Origin: Delphinus delphis
Taxonomy: Eukaryota; Chordata; Mammalia; Artiodactyla; Delphinidae
NCBI RefSeq assembly: GCF_949987515.2
Contig: NC_082698.1
Coordinates: forward strand, 34,957,964 to 35,021,963
Length of the DNA: 64,000 nucleotides
Direction of reading: 5' to 3'
The notes beneath the pieces are model-generated. The model had not been told where the DNA came from, did no database searches, and was given only the letters and a program-made list of their open reading frames with translations. Positions 36,033 to 53,541 of this stretch are shown piece by piece (position 1 is the first letter of the stretch; the number at the start of each line of letters is the position of its first letter). A program made the position numbers and the translations under genes.

Positions 36033-37243
36033 ATAAAATAAAAACAGATGATGAATAAGACTGTTGATATAAAAATAATACAGATTATACATAAAAGACT
36101 TTAAGAACGTGCAGTTACAGCTTACAGTATTTCCTGGTACTGGTGATTACGACAATTAAGGTTGTAATTATCATTAAGACTATATTTTTAAACGGCTACT
36201 ATTTTCTAGAATCAGTCAAGTTTTCCATAACTGGCAACAAAGGTGAAGCTGGAAGGCCCGCAGACGTCATACTGCTTGCGTATGTGAATAGTACTAATGT
36301 TAATACTTAGGGCGAGGCAGGGCCTGTGTGGAGGATGGAAAGCTCTCACCTGCATTCACCTGTGGGGCTGAACAAGACAAGCCCGCAGGCTGGACTCCGT
36401 CAGGGCTGCTGTTTGTGAGAGCCCATTGAGCCACGAATTAACAGAGACCTCCTGCTATGGATCTAGGAAAACTGGGATAGTGTTTACAAATCACACATCT
36501 TAACTTTGACACTTCTTTTCAGGATTTAAAACTTAACTGTCATTTAAAAAATGTTGAAACACAAGTAACTAATTGTTAGACGAAACCGCCTCCTTTCAAT
36601 AGTTGATACTACTAAATATTTTGACTTGACTATTATATAATTGAATGGTTCAGACTGTCCTTCTGTTTTGCTCTATGTAGGGAGGTATCATACATCAACA
36701 TACAGCCCTAGAGAGGAAACAGCTTCCTGTGGTAAAAGCCACACTGCTACTTCTGTGTCTTTTTTACCCCCTGTTTTGTCATATCACATAGAACTCAAAC
36801 ATCAAAGTCAGAAAGGGTCTGAAGAAACAATGGTTTTCCTTTTCTTAAAGGTGCAGATTCCCCTTTTTAAAATGAAATTACCAGGAGCTACTTTTATGAA
36901 AACAAGGAAGGGCTGAGATGGCTACTGACTTGTTTCCCCCCCTTGTCTCTGTGTAGGTGAATGCAAAAATCCTGTCTTTCTTTCCTATAGACAAAAGTGG
37001 TAGACTGAGATTCCAGAACCCTGAAAATGACTGTTTCTGTAGGTATCATTGCCATGCTACATCCTGGGAAGTCTCTCTCACCATTCAGCTCAGGGTTGGA
37101 CTGGAGGGTAGGAATGAAAATTCCTACATCTTGCTGTTCCCAGCTTAAGAAGTAAGGTGACGCCCTACAGTTTTCTAAGCACTGGAGTAAAAGTCACAGT
37201 CTCTCAGGGTTTCCATGGTCTAAATCTATTGTGGTTAAATTTT
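36033..37243 (-). other. PCGF5: PCGF5 last intron, 3' part
   Basis: Start of the 6.4 kb intron between coding exons 42459-42518 and 35983-36030 (GT at 42458-42457, AG at 36032-36031). I see no repeat or exon in this 1.2 kb. The plus-strand frame at 36641-36916 is unsupported. Confidence 0.6.
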
Positions 37244-37257
37244 GCTTCCTTGTTTTT

Positions 37258-37456
37258 TTCTTTTGCGGTACGCGGGCCTCTAACTGTCGTGGCCTCTCCC
37301 ATTGCGCAGCACAGGCTCCAGATGCGCAGGCTCAGCGGCCACGGCTCACAGGCCCAGCCACTCCGCGGCATGTGGGATCTTCCCGGACCGGGGCACGAAC
37401 CCGGGTCCCCTGAATCGGCAGGTGGACTCTCAACCACTGCACCACCAGGGAAGCCC
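37258..37456 (-). mobile_element. Cetacean CHR-type SINE with 14 bp target-site duplication
   Basis: The minus-strand SINE begins at the right (gggcttccctggtggtgca in minus reading) and ends in an A-rich tail at about 37258. Flanking repeats gcttccttgttttt lie at 37244-37257 and 37457-37470. It lies in the last PCGF5 intron in transcript sense. Open frames across it on both strands are SINE artefacts. Confidence 0.95.
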
Positions 37457-37489
37457 GCTTCCTTGTTTTTATTTAAACTTTTTTCTGTT

Positions 37490-37605
37490 TCCTCTGAATC
37501 AGAATATCTGTGAGTGGGACACAGAAATCTGTATTTTACAAAACTCCCTGGGTTTTCTGAAGTTCAGGCAGAGTTGGAGACTGCTACCTAGACATCGTAT
37601 TAACC
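37490..37605. mobile_element. MER5A-like DNA transposon fragment
   Basis: Reads ctgaatcagaatatctgtgagtggg, aaatctgtattttacaaaactccctggg, and gttcaggcagagttgg. It is short and diverged. Confidence 0.5.
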
Positions 37606-38250
37606 TAACTTGACTACTTCCCATCCTACCTGACCCAACCCAGAGCTTGCCTCTCATTATAATAATCTTTCTAGCTTTGCTTTCCATTCCTGTTGAATCT
37701 GCATACTTTCTGCAAATAATTAAGTCACTCGTTCAAAAATCCATTCATCATGCACAGAAGAATCCATCACCAATTCTACTAGGATGTAGGAAGAGAGGGA
37801 AGTTAAATGCCTTGGTTGTCAGTGGTTGGGATTTTCTCAGTTTTTGGCTGAAAATGGTTTTCTCTTCTCCTCCAAGTAACCATTTGTATGTGTGTGTGTG
37901 TCCTATGACAACGTGAAGTTTAAGAATTATTGGTGTTACAAAACTGGAAATGGTTAAGGTATACTTTAAGTCCTATTTGTGTTTCAGTTTGCCTTCTGAA
38001 GTAAAATGGCACTGCGCGCACTGTAATGAAATGTGGCCTATCACTCCTCTTGGTGTTATGGGACTACACTGAGTGGAGACTGCCAGTCCTCGGTCTCATC
38101 ATTTACTAAAAGAATCCATACTTCCAAAGTATATATTATTTCAAATGTGATAATTTTAGAAAATGATAGAAATTGGCTGGTTGATGTACTATTTTTCTTA
38201 AAAAATAAATTATTTACCATAAAAGTAACTTGGTTTTAGATTTAGAAAAT
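37606..38250 (-). other. PCGF5: PCGF5 last intron, unassigned part
   Basis: Unique intronic DNA. The plus-strand frames at 37647-37916 and 38033-38239 have no domain. Confidence 0.45.
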
Positions 38251-39180
38251 ATAGAAAACCACCAAGAAAAAAAGGAGAATCATTTAAATCCCACACCCAA
38301 AGATAACCACCACAGTCATTTTAATGTACATCCATCTAGTCTTTTTGTCTACATTATTTTTCTTTTTAAAGCTGGAATCACGCTACACATATTGTTTGGT
38401 AAATAATTCTGTCCATAAAAGAATTCTGTCCATTAAAAAAATTCCATAAACTTATTTCTACAGTATTTAATATGGTCATACATGATCATTTTTAAAGGCT
38501 ACATATGATACCTTTATAGAAATGTACAATAAATTATCAACAAATCTTTTACTGCATATTTTCTTTCTTTTCTTTTTTTTTTGCTATTATAAATTTATTG
38601 TGACCCAATGATCTATTCCCCACTCCCCACCCTATCTCCCCTGCACCCTTAGGGTTGGTTCCTAGAAGTAGGACTGCTGATTCAGACAGCATAAGCATTT
38701 TAAAAGGCTTTTTGGTAAATGCTATCACACTGGACTTTAAGAAAGTCGTTCTATTTTTACATTTCTGAAAGAAATATGAGTGCTCATTCTTCAGGAGCCT
38801 CATCAATAATGAGTACTATTCCTTTCCTCTCTCTTAATTTGGAAATTTAATACGCATATAATAGTATTTTATTTCTTCTTCCATTTTGACTTCTAAATAA
38901 GTTAACTACCTTTATACTAGGCAGTTGTGTTTCCTTCTTTTGTGACTTGTCTTATCATGTCTTTTGTTGATTTTTCTACGGACAGGTGAACTCCTTCCTA
39001 CAGATTTGTATGGATTCTTTACGTATCAGGGCAGCAAATCTTTCTATCATATATTGCAAATATTCCTTATTTATGGTATTTTTGCCATGTACTTTTCAGT
39101 ATTAGTAGTCAACTTGGTTTGTTTTCTTTCCTTTTACAAGTACAATGAGAAAGGCCATCCTCACTCTGAGGTTAGTTAGC
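38251..39180 (-). mobile_element. Old L1 3' fragments (antisense reading on plus)
   Basis: Text such as accaccacagtcattttaatgtac, ttaaagctggaatcacgctac, ggttggttcctagaagtagg, and gactgctgattcagacagc resembles reverse-complement ancient L1M 3' ends. It is diverged. Confidence 0.5.
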
Positions 39181-39379
39181 TATATTCTCTTCCTGATCTT
39201 TGATGGTATCATTTTTAATGCGTACCATTTTAGCCATGAAAAACACCTATAATGGGAGGTATGGATTGAATCCCCCCACTCCATCACCACCACCAAAAGT
39301 CTCAAGACAATTAACTGAAAACAAACCCTACTAGATCATATCCCACCCCAACATCTATGCTCCAAGTTCCCCGATACCC

Positions 39380-39775
39380 GGTCAACTACTGTCTCTGCTC
39401 CAGGCCCTTGGCCGCCTTGCAGCCCTCAAACCACCAGACACGACCACATCTCTGGATCTTTGCACTGTGTGCCCTCGGCCTAGAGGGCCCTACCCCAGAT
39501 AGACACAGAGCTCTTACTCTCACTTCTTTTTGATCAAAAATCCCCAACTCAAAGAGGTCTTCCCTTGGCTATCTTATCTAAAATATTCTATTTATCTACT
39601 TTAATTTTTCTTCTAACACTATAAATTTTACTCATTTATCTTTCATCTGTTATCATTAGAGTATAGGCTCCATGAAGGAAATGAATTTTTTTCATTTTTA
39701 CTTCTGTGCTCCCAGGGCCTAGAAGATTGCCCAGTGCATAATTAAGGGCTCAATAGATATTTGTTAATCTTTTTA
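39380..39775 (+). repeat. L2 LINE 3' portion
   Basis: Sense L2: ctgctccaggcccttggccgcc, atctctggatctttgcact, caaagaggtcttcccttgg, gagtataggctccatgaagg, and agggctcaatagatatttgtt. Confidence 0.7.
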
Positions 39776-39779
39776 CCCT

Positions 39780-41170
39780 CCACTAATTTGAAATACTCTT
39801 GATAGATTCATGTTCCTGAGCTATTCTTTTTATTCATGTGTCTATGTTTAAGATAGTACCAGATTTTAATTACTTCGGCTTTAAAATACATTTCAGTAGG
39901 TGGCCATGAATGTGCCCCGTGATCACTCATTTAAAAATGGGACTGACCAGAGGCACCAAGTTATATTTCCTGATGAACTTTAGAATGACTGACTTTGTCA
40001 AGTTAAACAAGAATCTGGTAAAAATGTGTTTGAAACTATATTAAACTTCATAATTTAATTCTGGGAAGAACTGACATCACTATAATATTTAATGTACTAA
40101 ATTTCTTGTGCGCAAAGTGGGATTGCGGTTACATATGAGAAGGTCTTTGATCTTAGGAAACATATGCTGAAGTATTTAGAGGTCAACTGTCATGATACGT
40201 GCAATTTAATTTCAAGCGACTCTGTAAAGAAACAATAGATATATTTATAAAGAGATTAACAAGATAAGGAGAAGAGGAAGAAAGGGAAAGGGGGGCAAAA
40301 ACTGTAGCAAAATGTTAATTGGTAAATCTAAGTAAAAGTAAATGATACTCCTTTGTATTACATCAACATTGTTGTTGTTTTGAAATTTTTCAAAATAAGA
40401 AGCTTGCAGGAAAAATTAGGACTTAACATTCAAATTTTATCAAATGCCTTTTCAGCATCTACTAGTATTTATTTGACTTAGTGTTTTTAGGATATAATAT
40501 ATATATATAATTTCCCTCTCCCCAGCATGAAGCCATTCTTGCATTTCTGATAAAAATACTACTTGGTCTTGGTTTGTTATTCTTCTAGCATATTATTTTA
40601 GTATATTTAGTATGTTTTTATCATCTTTGTTTTTATGTTCAAAATAAGATTTGATACTCGTTTTCTAATTGCAGGTTCTCTGTCAGTTTTTGCTTTCACG
40701 ATTATGTTATCTTTGTAAAATGAATTTGGAAAAATTCCATCTTTTTCAATGACTTAAACCAATTTAGAATGAGAATGATCTATTCCTTGAAAATATGAGG
40801 GAACGTGACCATTAAAAGTAGTTTTATATTTAGGTATCTGTAATTTAATTTTTTTTATGTCTTCCATAATTTAGTGATTTACATTTTCTTCTTGGGTGAA
40901 TGTTGGTCCACTATTATTTTCCTAGAAAACTGTCTATTTCATGAAATTTTCACAAAATTAAAAAATTTAATAGGATAAAGCTACACATATAATAATACTT
41001 TCTTATAATAGTGATAATCTTTTCCTTGAAATTTTCTAGGTGATTTTTGGCTAAAGATGTTCTGACAGGACTATACTCTATAATGAAGTGTTGAAGTTAG
41101 AAAAGGAGGTGTGTGGGGATTTTTGAAAATTTGGTCTTATTCTAGTTCTCTAAAACTTTAGATCAGAGTT
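39780..41170 (-). mobile_element. Old L1 remnants (ORF2-derived)
   Basis: Reverse-complement L1 text is recognisable at 40430-40960 (tcaaatgccttttcagcatctact, catgaagccattcttgcatttctg, cttgaaaatatgagggaac) and less clearly around 39800-40250. It is strongly decayed. It lies in the last PCGF5 intron. Confidence 0.55.
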
Positions 41171-42740
<1,570 letters not shown>

Positions 42741-43145
42741 CCAAAACGGTGACCTGTCCTTTCCATCTCCTCTTCAAATACTAAATTCCTGAGAAAACCC
42801 TCACCTTCTCAATCCAGGAGGGGCACCCTCTTTCTTCCAACTTTTCCTGTGAGCAATCTCTGCTAGACCTCTTCAACCACCCTGAGAGGGAACACTGTCT
42901 GAGGATCTCAGAGCTCTGAGAGGGGCAGGGAACTTGCCTCAGCCTGTAAGTGATCCATGTTCTGTTTTAGATTAGGTTCTTTATATTCCTCCGATTAGAC
43001 TCTTAGTCTCCATAACTATTTTAATAGCATTAGATTGTGAGCTCTTTGAGTCTGAATCTTATTCATATTTGCAATCTTAAGAGCTAAGGCACAGAACTGG
43101 CACACGGCAGCCACTCAAATGTTTTATGAGTAAATCAATGAATTA
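42741..43145 (+). repeat. L2 LINE 3' portion, diverged
   Basis: Reads ctaaattcctgagaaaacc, attgtgagctctttgagtctg, and aaggcacagaactggcacacgg, resembling the L2 3' end in sense orientation. Confidence 0.5.
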
Positions 43146-43382
43146 ACATATTTTTAAACCAGTGAGTAGATTCATTTCTAAATCTACCATCTTTTAATGG
43201 TTAACCATTCATATTAAAAAATCATTCCCAAATCTTGATTTTTCAATATTATCCTGAACCCTTATTAAGCATAAACATTGAACTGTAATGGAATTATGAA
43301 ACATAACACACTTTAAAATTATGCATATATGAATTCAACATCGTGTACTTCTTCAAAACAGAAAAAAAAAGATTAAAAATAT

Positions 43383-43595
43383 GGGGCCTCCCTGGAGGCG
43401 CAGTGATTGAGAGTCTGCCTCCGATGCAGGGGACACGGGTTCGTACCCTGGTCTGGGAAGATCCCACATGCCGCGAAGCGGCTGGGCCCGTAAGCCATGG
43501 CTGCTGAGCCTGCGCGTCTGGAGCCTGTGCTCCGCAACGGGAGAGGCCACAGCAGTGAGAGGCCCGCGTATTGCAAAAAAAAAAAAAAAAAAAAA
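43383..43595 (+). mobile_element. Cetacean CHR-type SINE
   Basis: Full SINE body from ggggcctccctggaggcgc to gaggcccgcgtattgc with a 21 bp A tail. It is antisense to PCGF5. No clear target-site duplication could be read because both flanks are A-rich. Confidence 0.93.
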
Positions 43596-43957
43596 TGTGA
43601 GATACAAATTAACCAGGATAAATCTAACATCCCAGAGCAGGTTTTTAAAATATACTTTGGAAGAATATTTAAATAAGCAATTATTAAAACAAATATACTG
43701 GTAGCTTTAAAAATAAAATTTTAGATATTTTCCATTTCCTGTAAGACTTTAGCAATTTTTTCCCTAGAAGTTAGTCCTTGAATTTCTGTACTGGGCTCAT
43801 CAACATGCTGTAAGACACACCCAGCACTGCTATCGTTGACAACCTTCCCCCTTCTCTCTGAAGACTCCCCACACTGCGGCCTACCAGACTTTGCCTAACT
43901 ATGCAAGTCCCAAATAGCATTTAACAAGTAAAGAGGGTAGAAAGAGGCAAATTTCAC

Positions 43958-43989
<32 letters not shown>

Positions 43990-44324
43990 CCTATTAATCT
44001 CTGGTATCAGTCAAGGTAGATGTTTGCTTTTCCTAAAATTGCTTGGTAATGCAAAGAAAGCAAAGCAAGGCAAACGTGGTGCAGTAACTTTAGGTAGGGA
44101 CTGGCGGGGGGGTTGTTGGAAGAGATAAAACCAACCAGGATTATCTGGGAAAAGGGGGAATCCTGAGAGTAGGTACTCAACCTACCCAAGGAAAGGTAAG
44201 CAGGAAGAACATGAGTTCATGGTGAAAGCTGAGGCTGAAGAGACAGAGATATTAACAGTTAGTTTGCAGACATGAGACTAAGTGTAGGAGGAGAGAATTA
44301 TAATAATAATGAAAGCAAACATAC
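43596..44324 (-). other. PCGF5: PCGF5 intron, unassigned
   Basis: No exon or named repeat. A G/T-rich simple stretch (ttttgttttgtttttg) lies near 43960-43990. Confidence 0.45.
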
Positions 44325-44490
44325 ATAAGCTATTAATAAAATAACATTTATTATGTCTGGCACTCTGCTAAGTACCTTATTATATAATATTTCATTAATT
44401 CTTACTAAAATTTTTCAAGATAGGTATTATTACCCCAATTTTAAGGACCAAAAAACTGAGGCAAAACTATGCAGCGTGATACAACAGGGA
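44325..44490 (-). repeat. MIR SINE (antisense)
   Basis: Reads tctggcactctgctaagtacc, gataggtattattacccc, and aaaaaactgaggcaaaac, the reverse-complement MIR. Confidence 0.65.
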
Positions 44491-45110
44491 GGAAATAGCT
44501 GCAAAATACATAATAAAAGATGAATATCCAGAATACATAAAGAGCTCCTAGGAGCCGGTAAGAAAAAGATAAAGTTCACAATGGAAAAAAGGGGCAATGG
44601 ATATGGAAAGAAACTTCACACAAGAAATACAAAATTGAAAATATGAAGTGTTGGTGAGGGTATCAGAAAATGGGCACTCATACATTACTGGTATGACTAT
44701 AAACTGCTAAAAACTTTTTAGAGGACAATTTATCAGTACCTATCAAAATTTAAAACATGCATACTCTGCTGTAAATCCACATCTGGAATTTAGCCAATAA
44801 ATATGCTTCCACATATGCAGAAGGATATATACACTGGAACACAGCATTGTTTGTAATGTCAAGATATTTGAAAAAAATCTAAACGAGTCAAATCAAACGA
44901 GCATATTAATCAAATTATGCTACAGCCACACAAGTGGAATACTATCAACTTGTTACAAATAATTATTATAAAATTTACTGATTCTCCACAAGACATATTA
45001 ACAAATGAGAAAAAGAAGCTGCAAAACAATACGTATGATCCCATTTATGTTTCAAAAAATGTGATGAACACTGCATGGATATTATAAACAGAATCCATGT
45101 AATTAGATTG
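44491..45110 (+). mobile_element. Old L1 (L1M-type) ORF2 end and 3' region
   Basis: Plus-strand L1 text: atccagaatacataaagagctcc, aaaaggggcaatggatatgg, gaagtgttggtgagggtat, ggcactcatacattactgg, and atactatcaacttg. Heavily mutated, with no open frame left. Confidence 0.75.
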
Positions 45111-45194
45111 GCGATTAAGTCCCTTCCAAACTGAGGTCTAATTCTTCAATTCTACACCTCAATTTACGGATGTGGAAACTACAGGGCAGGTCAG

Positions 45195-45395
45195 TGGTCA
45201 TGGATCATGTCCCCTAAAATCATCTTACTCAAAGCGTGGCCCCAAATATCAGGTGCACAGACAACGCCTGGGAGCTTGTCAGAAATGCAGGATTTCTGTC
45301 CTCGCCCCAGAACTACTGAATCAGAATCTGTATTTTACCAAGACTCCCCAGGTGTTTTGTGATTTGCATTAAAGTTTGCGAAGCAATGGTTTAAA
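45195..45395. mobile_element. MER5A-like DNA transposon
   Basis: Reads aaagcgtggccccaaatatc, gcctgggagcttgtcagaaatgcagg, tgaatcagaatctgtattttacc, and aagcaatgg. This is the typical MER5A pattern. Confidence 0.7.
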
Positions 45396-45547
45396 AAAAG
45401 GTACATTTTCTCCCACTAATAAGCAAAAGATGAACACCAATCTTGAGGTGCAAATACTGTTATGAACTGAAAAATTTCTGGGACTTAGCTAAGTTTGACT
45501 GGATATTTGATTCCTAAAGATAAAAGTTTCAAAAATGCATCACAATG

Positions 45548-45741
45548 TGCTTCCCTGGTGGCGCAGTGGCTGAGAGTCCGCCTGCCGATGCAGGGGACAC
45601 GGGTTTGTGCCCTGGTCCGGTCCGGGAAGATCCCACATGCCGCGGAGCGGCTGGGCCCGTGAGCCATGGCCGCTGAGCCTGCGCGTCCGGAGCCTGTGCT
45701 CCGCAACGGGAGAGGCCACAGCAGTGAGAGGCCCGCGTACT

Positions 45742-45782
<41 letters not shown>
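45548..45782 (+). mobile_element. Young-looking cetacean CHR SINE, ~40 bp A tail, target-site duplication
   Basis: Starts tgcttccctggtggcgcag and ends gaggcccgcgtactgc plus about 40 uninterrupted A. Direct repeats atcacaatg lie at 45539-45547 and 45783-45791. A 5-6 bp internal duplication (ggtccggtccggg, near 45615-45627) distinguishes this copy from its neighbours. It is antisense to PCGF5. The long minus-strand open frames at 46070-45485 run through it and are artefacts. Confidence 0.95.
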
Positions 45783-45786
<4 letters not shown>

Positions 45787-45791
45787 CAATG

Positions 45792-47115
45792 AAGACAAGG
45801 ATCCAGAAAGAGCACAGAGGACAGAAAGCAGGCTGAGCCTGAAGTGAAACCGTCCCAGGATAAAGGGGAGGAGTGGCCCAGATGCTGTGTGGCACAGGCA
45901 GAAATGTCCTGCTCCTGAGGAGTGGAGGCAAAACTGACTCCCCGAGGTTCCCCCAGGAGTCTAGCAAGAGGACAAGGCCAACAGGTGATCTGAATACGGG
46001 GGATCCTGCCTGAGGCAAAAGACCCAGAAAGGCAGAGGTGGCATCCAACATGAAGAGGGAAGAAAACCACAGACTCTACTCAGAGGCACAGAGAAGAGTC
46101 CAGAACTTCAGAGGGCATCCCACAGCACCAAACAGAATAAAAGACTGCAAATGCCAGCCAAGTCAATCAAGAAATTTAATACAATGCCAATCACAATCCC
46201 ATTCTCAAGCTCACCTAAACAATAAAGGGGGAAAACTAGCCAACACAATTTAAAAAAAAAAAAAATGAGCTTTTTCCTAACAGATGCTGATAGACATCAT
46301 AAAGTAACCTAGAAGGCCCAACTATTTTCCTTTTAAGTTAGTTTGGACTTTATTTAAATATATCCCAAAGAAAATGGACAATTGAGGAGTTTTAGATAGG
46401 GGTGTTATGTGATCAGATTTTTATAAAAGCTGTAATGTGCAATGCTGGTGTAGGATTAAGCCCTACTCAGAAGAACAAAACAAGGTCCAGGAACATAGAT
46501 ATACACATCTGCATGTGTACACATGTCTAGATACATATGCACAGATAACGGTGACATCTCAAAACAATGAGGCAAAGTATGAATTATTCAATAAATTATT
46601 TCTGGCAAAAAATTCTTAGAATAAGTTTTAGAGTCTTAGCCTTGTTGTAGGGGTGTGTGTGTGTAAATGAACAAATCCCAGGTAGATTAAAATGTTTAAT
46701 ATAAAAAAGTATCAGAAGTAAGTGAAAGAACCATAAGGCGGTCATTAGTTTAGGAAATATGCCGACCCCAGCCCAAGACACAGCCAGTTAGCAATGCCAG
46801 TAGAGACAGTAACGAGAGCTTTTCAGACAATCTGGCATCTTGCTGGCAATGAAGGGTACAGATGGGAAAGGATGTGACTGCAATAAATATGCTGGAAGGG
46901 GCTTAATCAAGAAAGAATTGTTTTATTGTTAGTTTGTCCATTCACTCCAACTGTCAGAATTCATCAATTATAATAACTCATAATTAACTGGAACATGAGC
47001 AAAAATTTAAAATTTGTTTAACAGAAAACAAACGGGAAACAGACTGAAATAAACAAAATGACCTTTAAGCTATATTTTGCCTAACTACTACCTTATAAAA
47101 GACAAAACTTTCATT
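45792..47115 (-). other. PCGF5: PCGF5 intron, unassigned
   Basis: No exon seen. A-tract at 46250-46265. The part near 46290-46440 (ggactttatttaaatatatcccaaag ... gtgttatgtgatcagattt) resembles an antisense L2 remnant. Confidence 0.4.
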
Positions 47116-48150
47116 CAATTTACTCTTCAAACAAATACTTACTGAGTATCTGTACTAGGCACTGCTTTAGGTGCTGGAGACTGAGCAGTGAACAAATAAT
47201 CATCCCTGCCCTCAGGCTACATTTTAGTTGGGGACAAACAATAAACATACAGAAGAGGTATAGTGACGGGATGAAATACTGTGGAGAATGGCAAGGCATG
47301 ACAAGGGGTTAAGAGTGCCAGATCAGCAGAGGGGTTGGACTATTAACGGAAGTCAGAGGCCTCACTGAGGAGGGGATGTAGAAGCAAAATTCTCTGGGTG
47401 AAGGGGGTAAAGGGAACAAGTTAGGTGGATATTTGGGGAGGCAAGGGCAAGCCTGGCATGTTAGAGGAAACAAACACAGAGGCCAGTGAAGTGAGAGGGA
47501 GGGAGCAAAGGGTAAGAGCAAAGATGTCTTTGGGGAAAACTGTGTGGGGTCCACCATCTATAGGTCCCTGGAAGGACTTTGGCTTTTATCTAAATGCCAT
47601 TAGATGGTACGGGATAATTTAGAGCACAGAAGCGACATGTTCTAACTTGTGTTAAGAGGGTCACTCTGGCTGCTGTGTTGGGTGAAGATGGGAGGGGGCA
47701 CAGGTGGCAGCAAGAGTAGAAGCATGGGATAGGGAGGGTGGGAGGGAGATGCAAGAGGGAGAAGATATGGGGATATATGTATAGGTATAACTGATTCACT
47801 TTGTTATACAGCAGAAACTAACACACCACTGTAAAGCAATTATACCCCAATAAAGATGTAAAAAAAAAAACTAAAAGATACAGCTGTGAGAAATTCAAGA
47901 CGTTAAAAAAAAAAGAGTAGAAGCATGGAGCCCAGTTAAGAGACTTTTATAGAAATTCTGGAGAAGAGTGACAGTGGCTTGGACCAGAGTGACAGAAGAG
48001 GAGGTGATAAGATGTAACTGGATTCTCATTACTGTATTTTGACGGTAGAGGTCAAAGAATTTGCTAAGGATGGATGAAACTAATCAGGACTGACTTTAGG
48101 GATTTGGGTCTGAGAAACTGGAAAAATGGAACTATTAATCTTGGAACTGA
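47116..48150 (-). repeat. Antisense L2 LINE, interrupted by an L1 tail
   Basis: Reads tactgagtatctgtactaggcactgc, acattttagttggggacaaacaataaac, ggcctcactgaggagggg, actttggcttttatctaaatgcc, gggtcactctggctgctgtg, then after the L1 insertion agtggcttggaccag. This is the reverse complement of L2 in collinear order. Confidence 0.7.
47728..47912 (+). mobile_element. 5'-truncated L1 tail with target-site duplication and probable 3' transduction
   Basis: The L1 3' end (ggagggtgggagggag ... actgattcactttg ... ccactgtaaagcaattat ... caataaagatgt) ends in A10 at 47861-47870. A 34 bp non-L1 stretch follows (47871-47904) and then a second A tract. The whole is bracketed by the perfect 16 bp repeat aagagtagaagcatgg at 47712-47727 and 47913-47928. 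Because both A tracts lie inside the duplication, they arrived as one insertion. Confidence 0.88.
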
Positions 48151-48739
48151 TGAGAATGTGAAGGCTGAGGGAGAAACAGGTTTAGAGGAGGAGAACACAC
48201 AAAAAACAGGGTTGTCATGCCAAAAAAAATGAAACGGGCTATTTCTTTACTGTTGTACTAAGTATAAAATGTGGCATTTTTTCTATTTATTGGTTGTTTT
48301 TACCCGAATAAAAATAAGGTACTAAACCATTTTTCTGAACTAATTTTTATTAAACTATGCCTTAACCAGGGAATTTAAACTATTCGGAAATGTGTAATCA
48401 GAAGCGTAACTGTAGTGAAGACTGGTTTCTCTTTATTAATAACAATTTCTATGAATTAGCTCTTCCATGCTATGACATTAAAATAACTGGCAGTGTGGGA
48501 GACCTCTGGGAAGGGATCTGGTGAAGGACAAGTGAGTATCAGTAGATGTCTTGCAGTGGATGATGAGTTACAGCTCTCCAACCTTAAGGCAAACCTATTC
48601 ATAATGATGATATCAAGCACTAACACATACTGAAGTGTCCAGTGAACTATCAAAGAAAGCTAAAATTATACCAATATTGTGGTATTACTATTATGTGTAA
48701 TATCACAATATTTAGGCCCCAGCAGGGCCAGGCAAGAGA

Positions 48740-49000
48740 ACTGACTACCTCTGTAATCTGTACTAGGTACCCAAAACATTCTGGTTAGATGGATTAAATG
48801 AGAGTGATGTATGTAGAACCATTAAAAAATATATAAAATGTCATAGGCAAGTAGTAATTTACCAAATACAAAGACAATTAGAATTTAAAAAAAAGGAGCC
48901 CTAGAGAGGTTTCATGAGTTCCTCAAGGCACACAACCAGTTGGTGGCTGGGACTAGAACATAACTTATTCCTCCTGGTCACGAGAACTCAGCCTCACAAG
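48740..49000 (-). repeat. MIR-like remnant
   Basis: Reads ccctagagaggtttcatgag, cctcaaggcacacaaccagttgg, and ggctgggactagaac, a reverse-complement MIR core, with weaker similarity upstream. Confidence 0.5.
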
Positions 49001-52754
<3,754 letters not shown>

Positions 52755-52756
52755 CT

Positions 52757-53527
52757 AAAGGAAATAAAGATTACTAATGAAAATATTTTACCTCGCTTTT
52801 AATAACACTACAGGTGTCATTTCCACTATCATTTTGAGTATTTTCAAGATGTATTCTGAAAATGTTTCAATTTAGAGCTCTTTAGTACTTGTGAGTAAAA
52901 ATGTTCCTAATTCTTGGGTACTTAGATGATATTCTTCAAGAATATCATGTACCATCATTGTGTACTAGGAAAATCCTTGCAAACATGCAATCTGCATTCC
53001 TCTAAACCTTTTGGGAAAGAATACATCATGAGGTTAATTGAAAATAAAGTCACAAAAAGCATATAAAATATTCTGTCACTTTTGAAAGAATTAGGCACAT
53101 TAAAAAAACCGTCAAACATAATTTTTTTTTTTTTTTAAAGCAGTGATTTCAAATGGGGCTCTGAGGAGACTTCGGGTTCAACAGAGAGAAGCCAGTTAGG
53201 CCACAAGATCCCCACCAACTAGAAGTCGTGTAGTATGAACTCTTGGTTGGGAAGAAATATGCCCAGTCAGTGTCTGATGGGCTGTGGCAGTACTTTACTG
53301 GAAAAACAATGTTGTACATGCCTTGATTTTTTGCATTTCGTTAGCAGTACTAATTCATTCATTAAGGCTGAACATCACTAAAATATAAGAACCAATCTAG
53401 AATGGACACCCAAAATGAGTCAAAATGAGGTTGCAGACATGATAAACATGAACCAATTTGTGAAACAAAACTATATTCCCAAACCTTAAAATTTTGTTAT
53501 CAATACTAAACCAAAAACAAAACCCAG
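52757..53527 (-). other. PCGF5: PCGF5 upstream intron, proximal part
   Basis: Unique intronic sequence immediately upstream of exon 52656-52754. No further coding exon is recognisable. The intron extends at least to the window end (more than 11.2 kb). Confidence 0.6.
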
Positions 53528-53541
53528 CAATTGAATTTTTT

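Noticed and set aside
45485..46070. Two overlapping minus-strand open frames of 176-188 codons
   Set aside because: They run through the CHR SINE and its 40 bp tail (poly-Phe in translation), and exist only because the SINE body is GC-rich and stop-poor.
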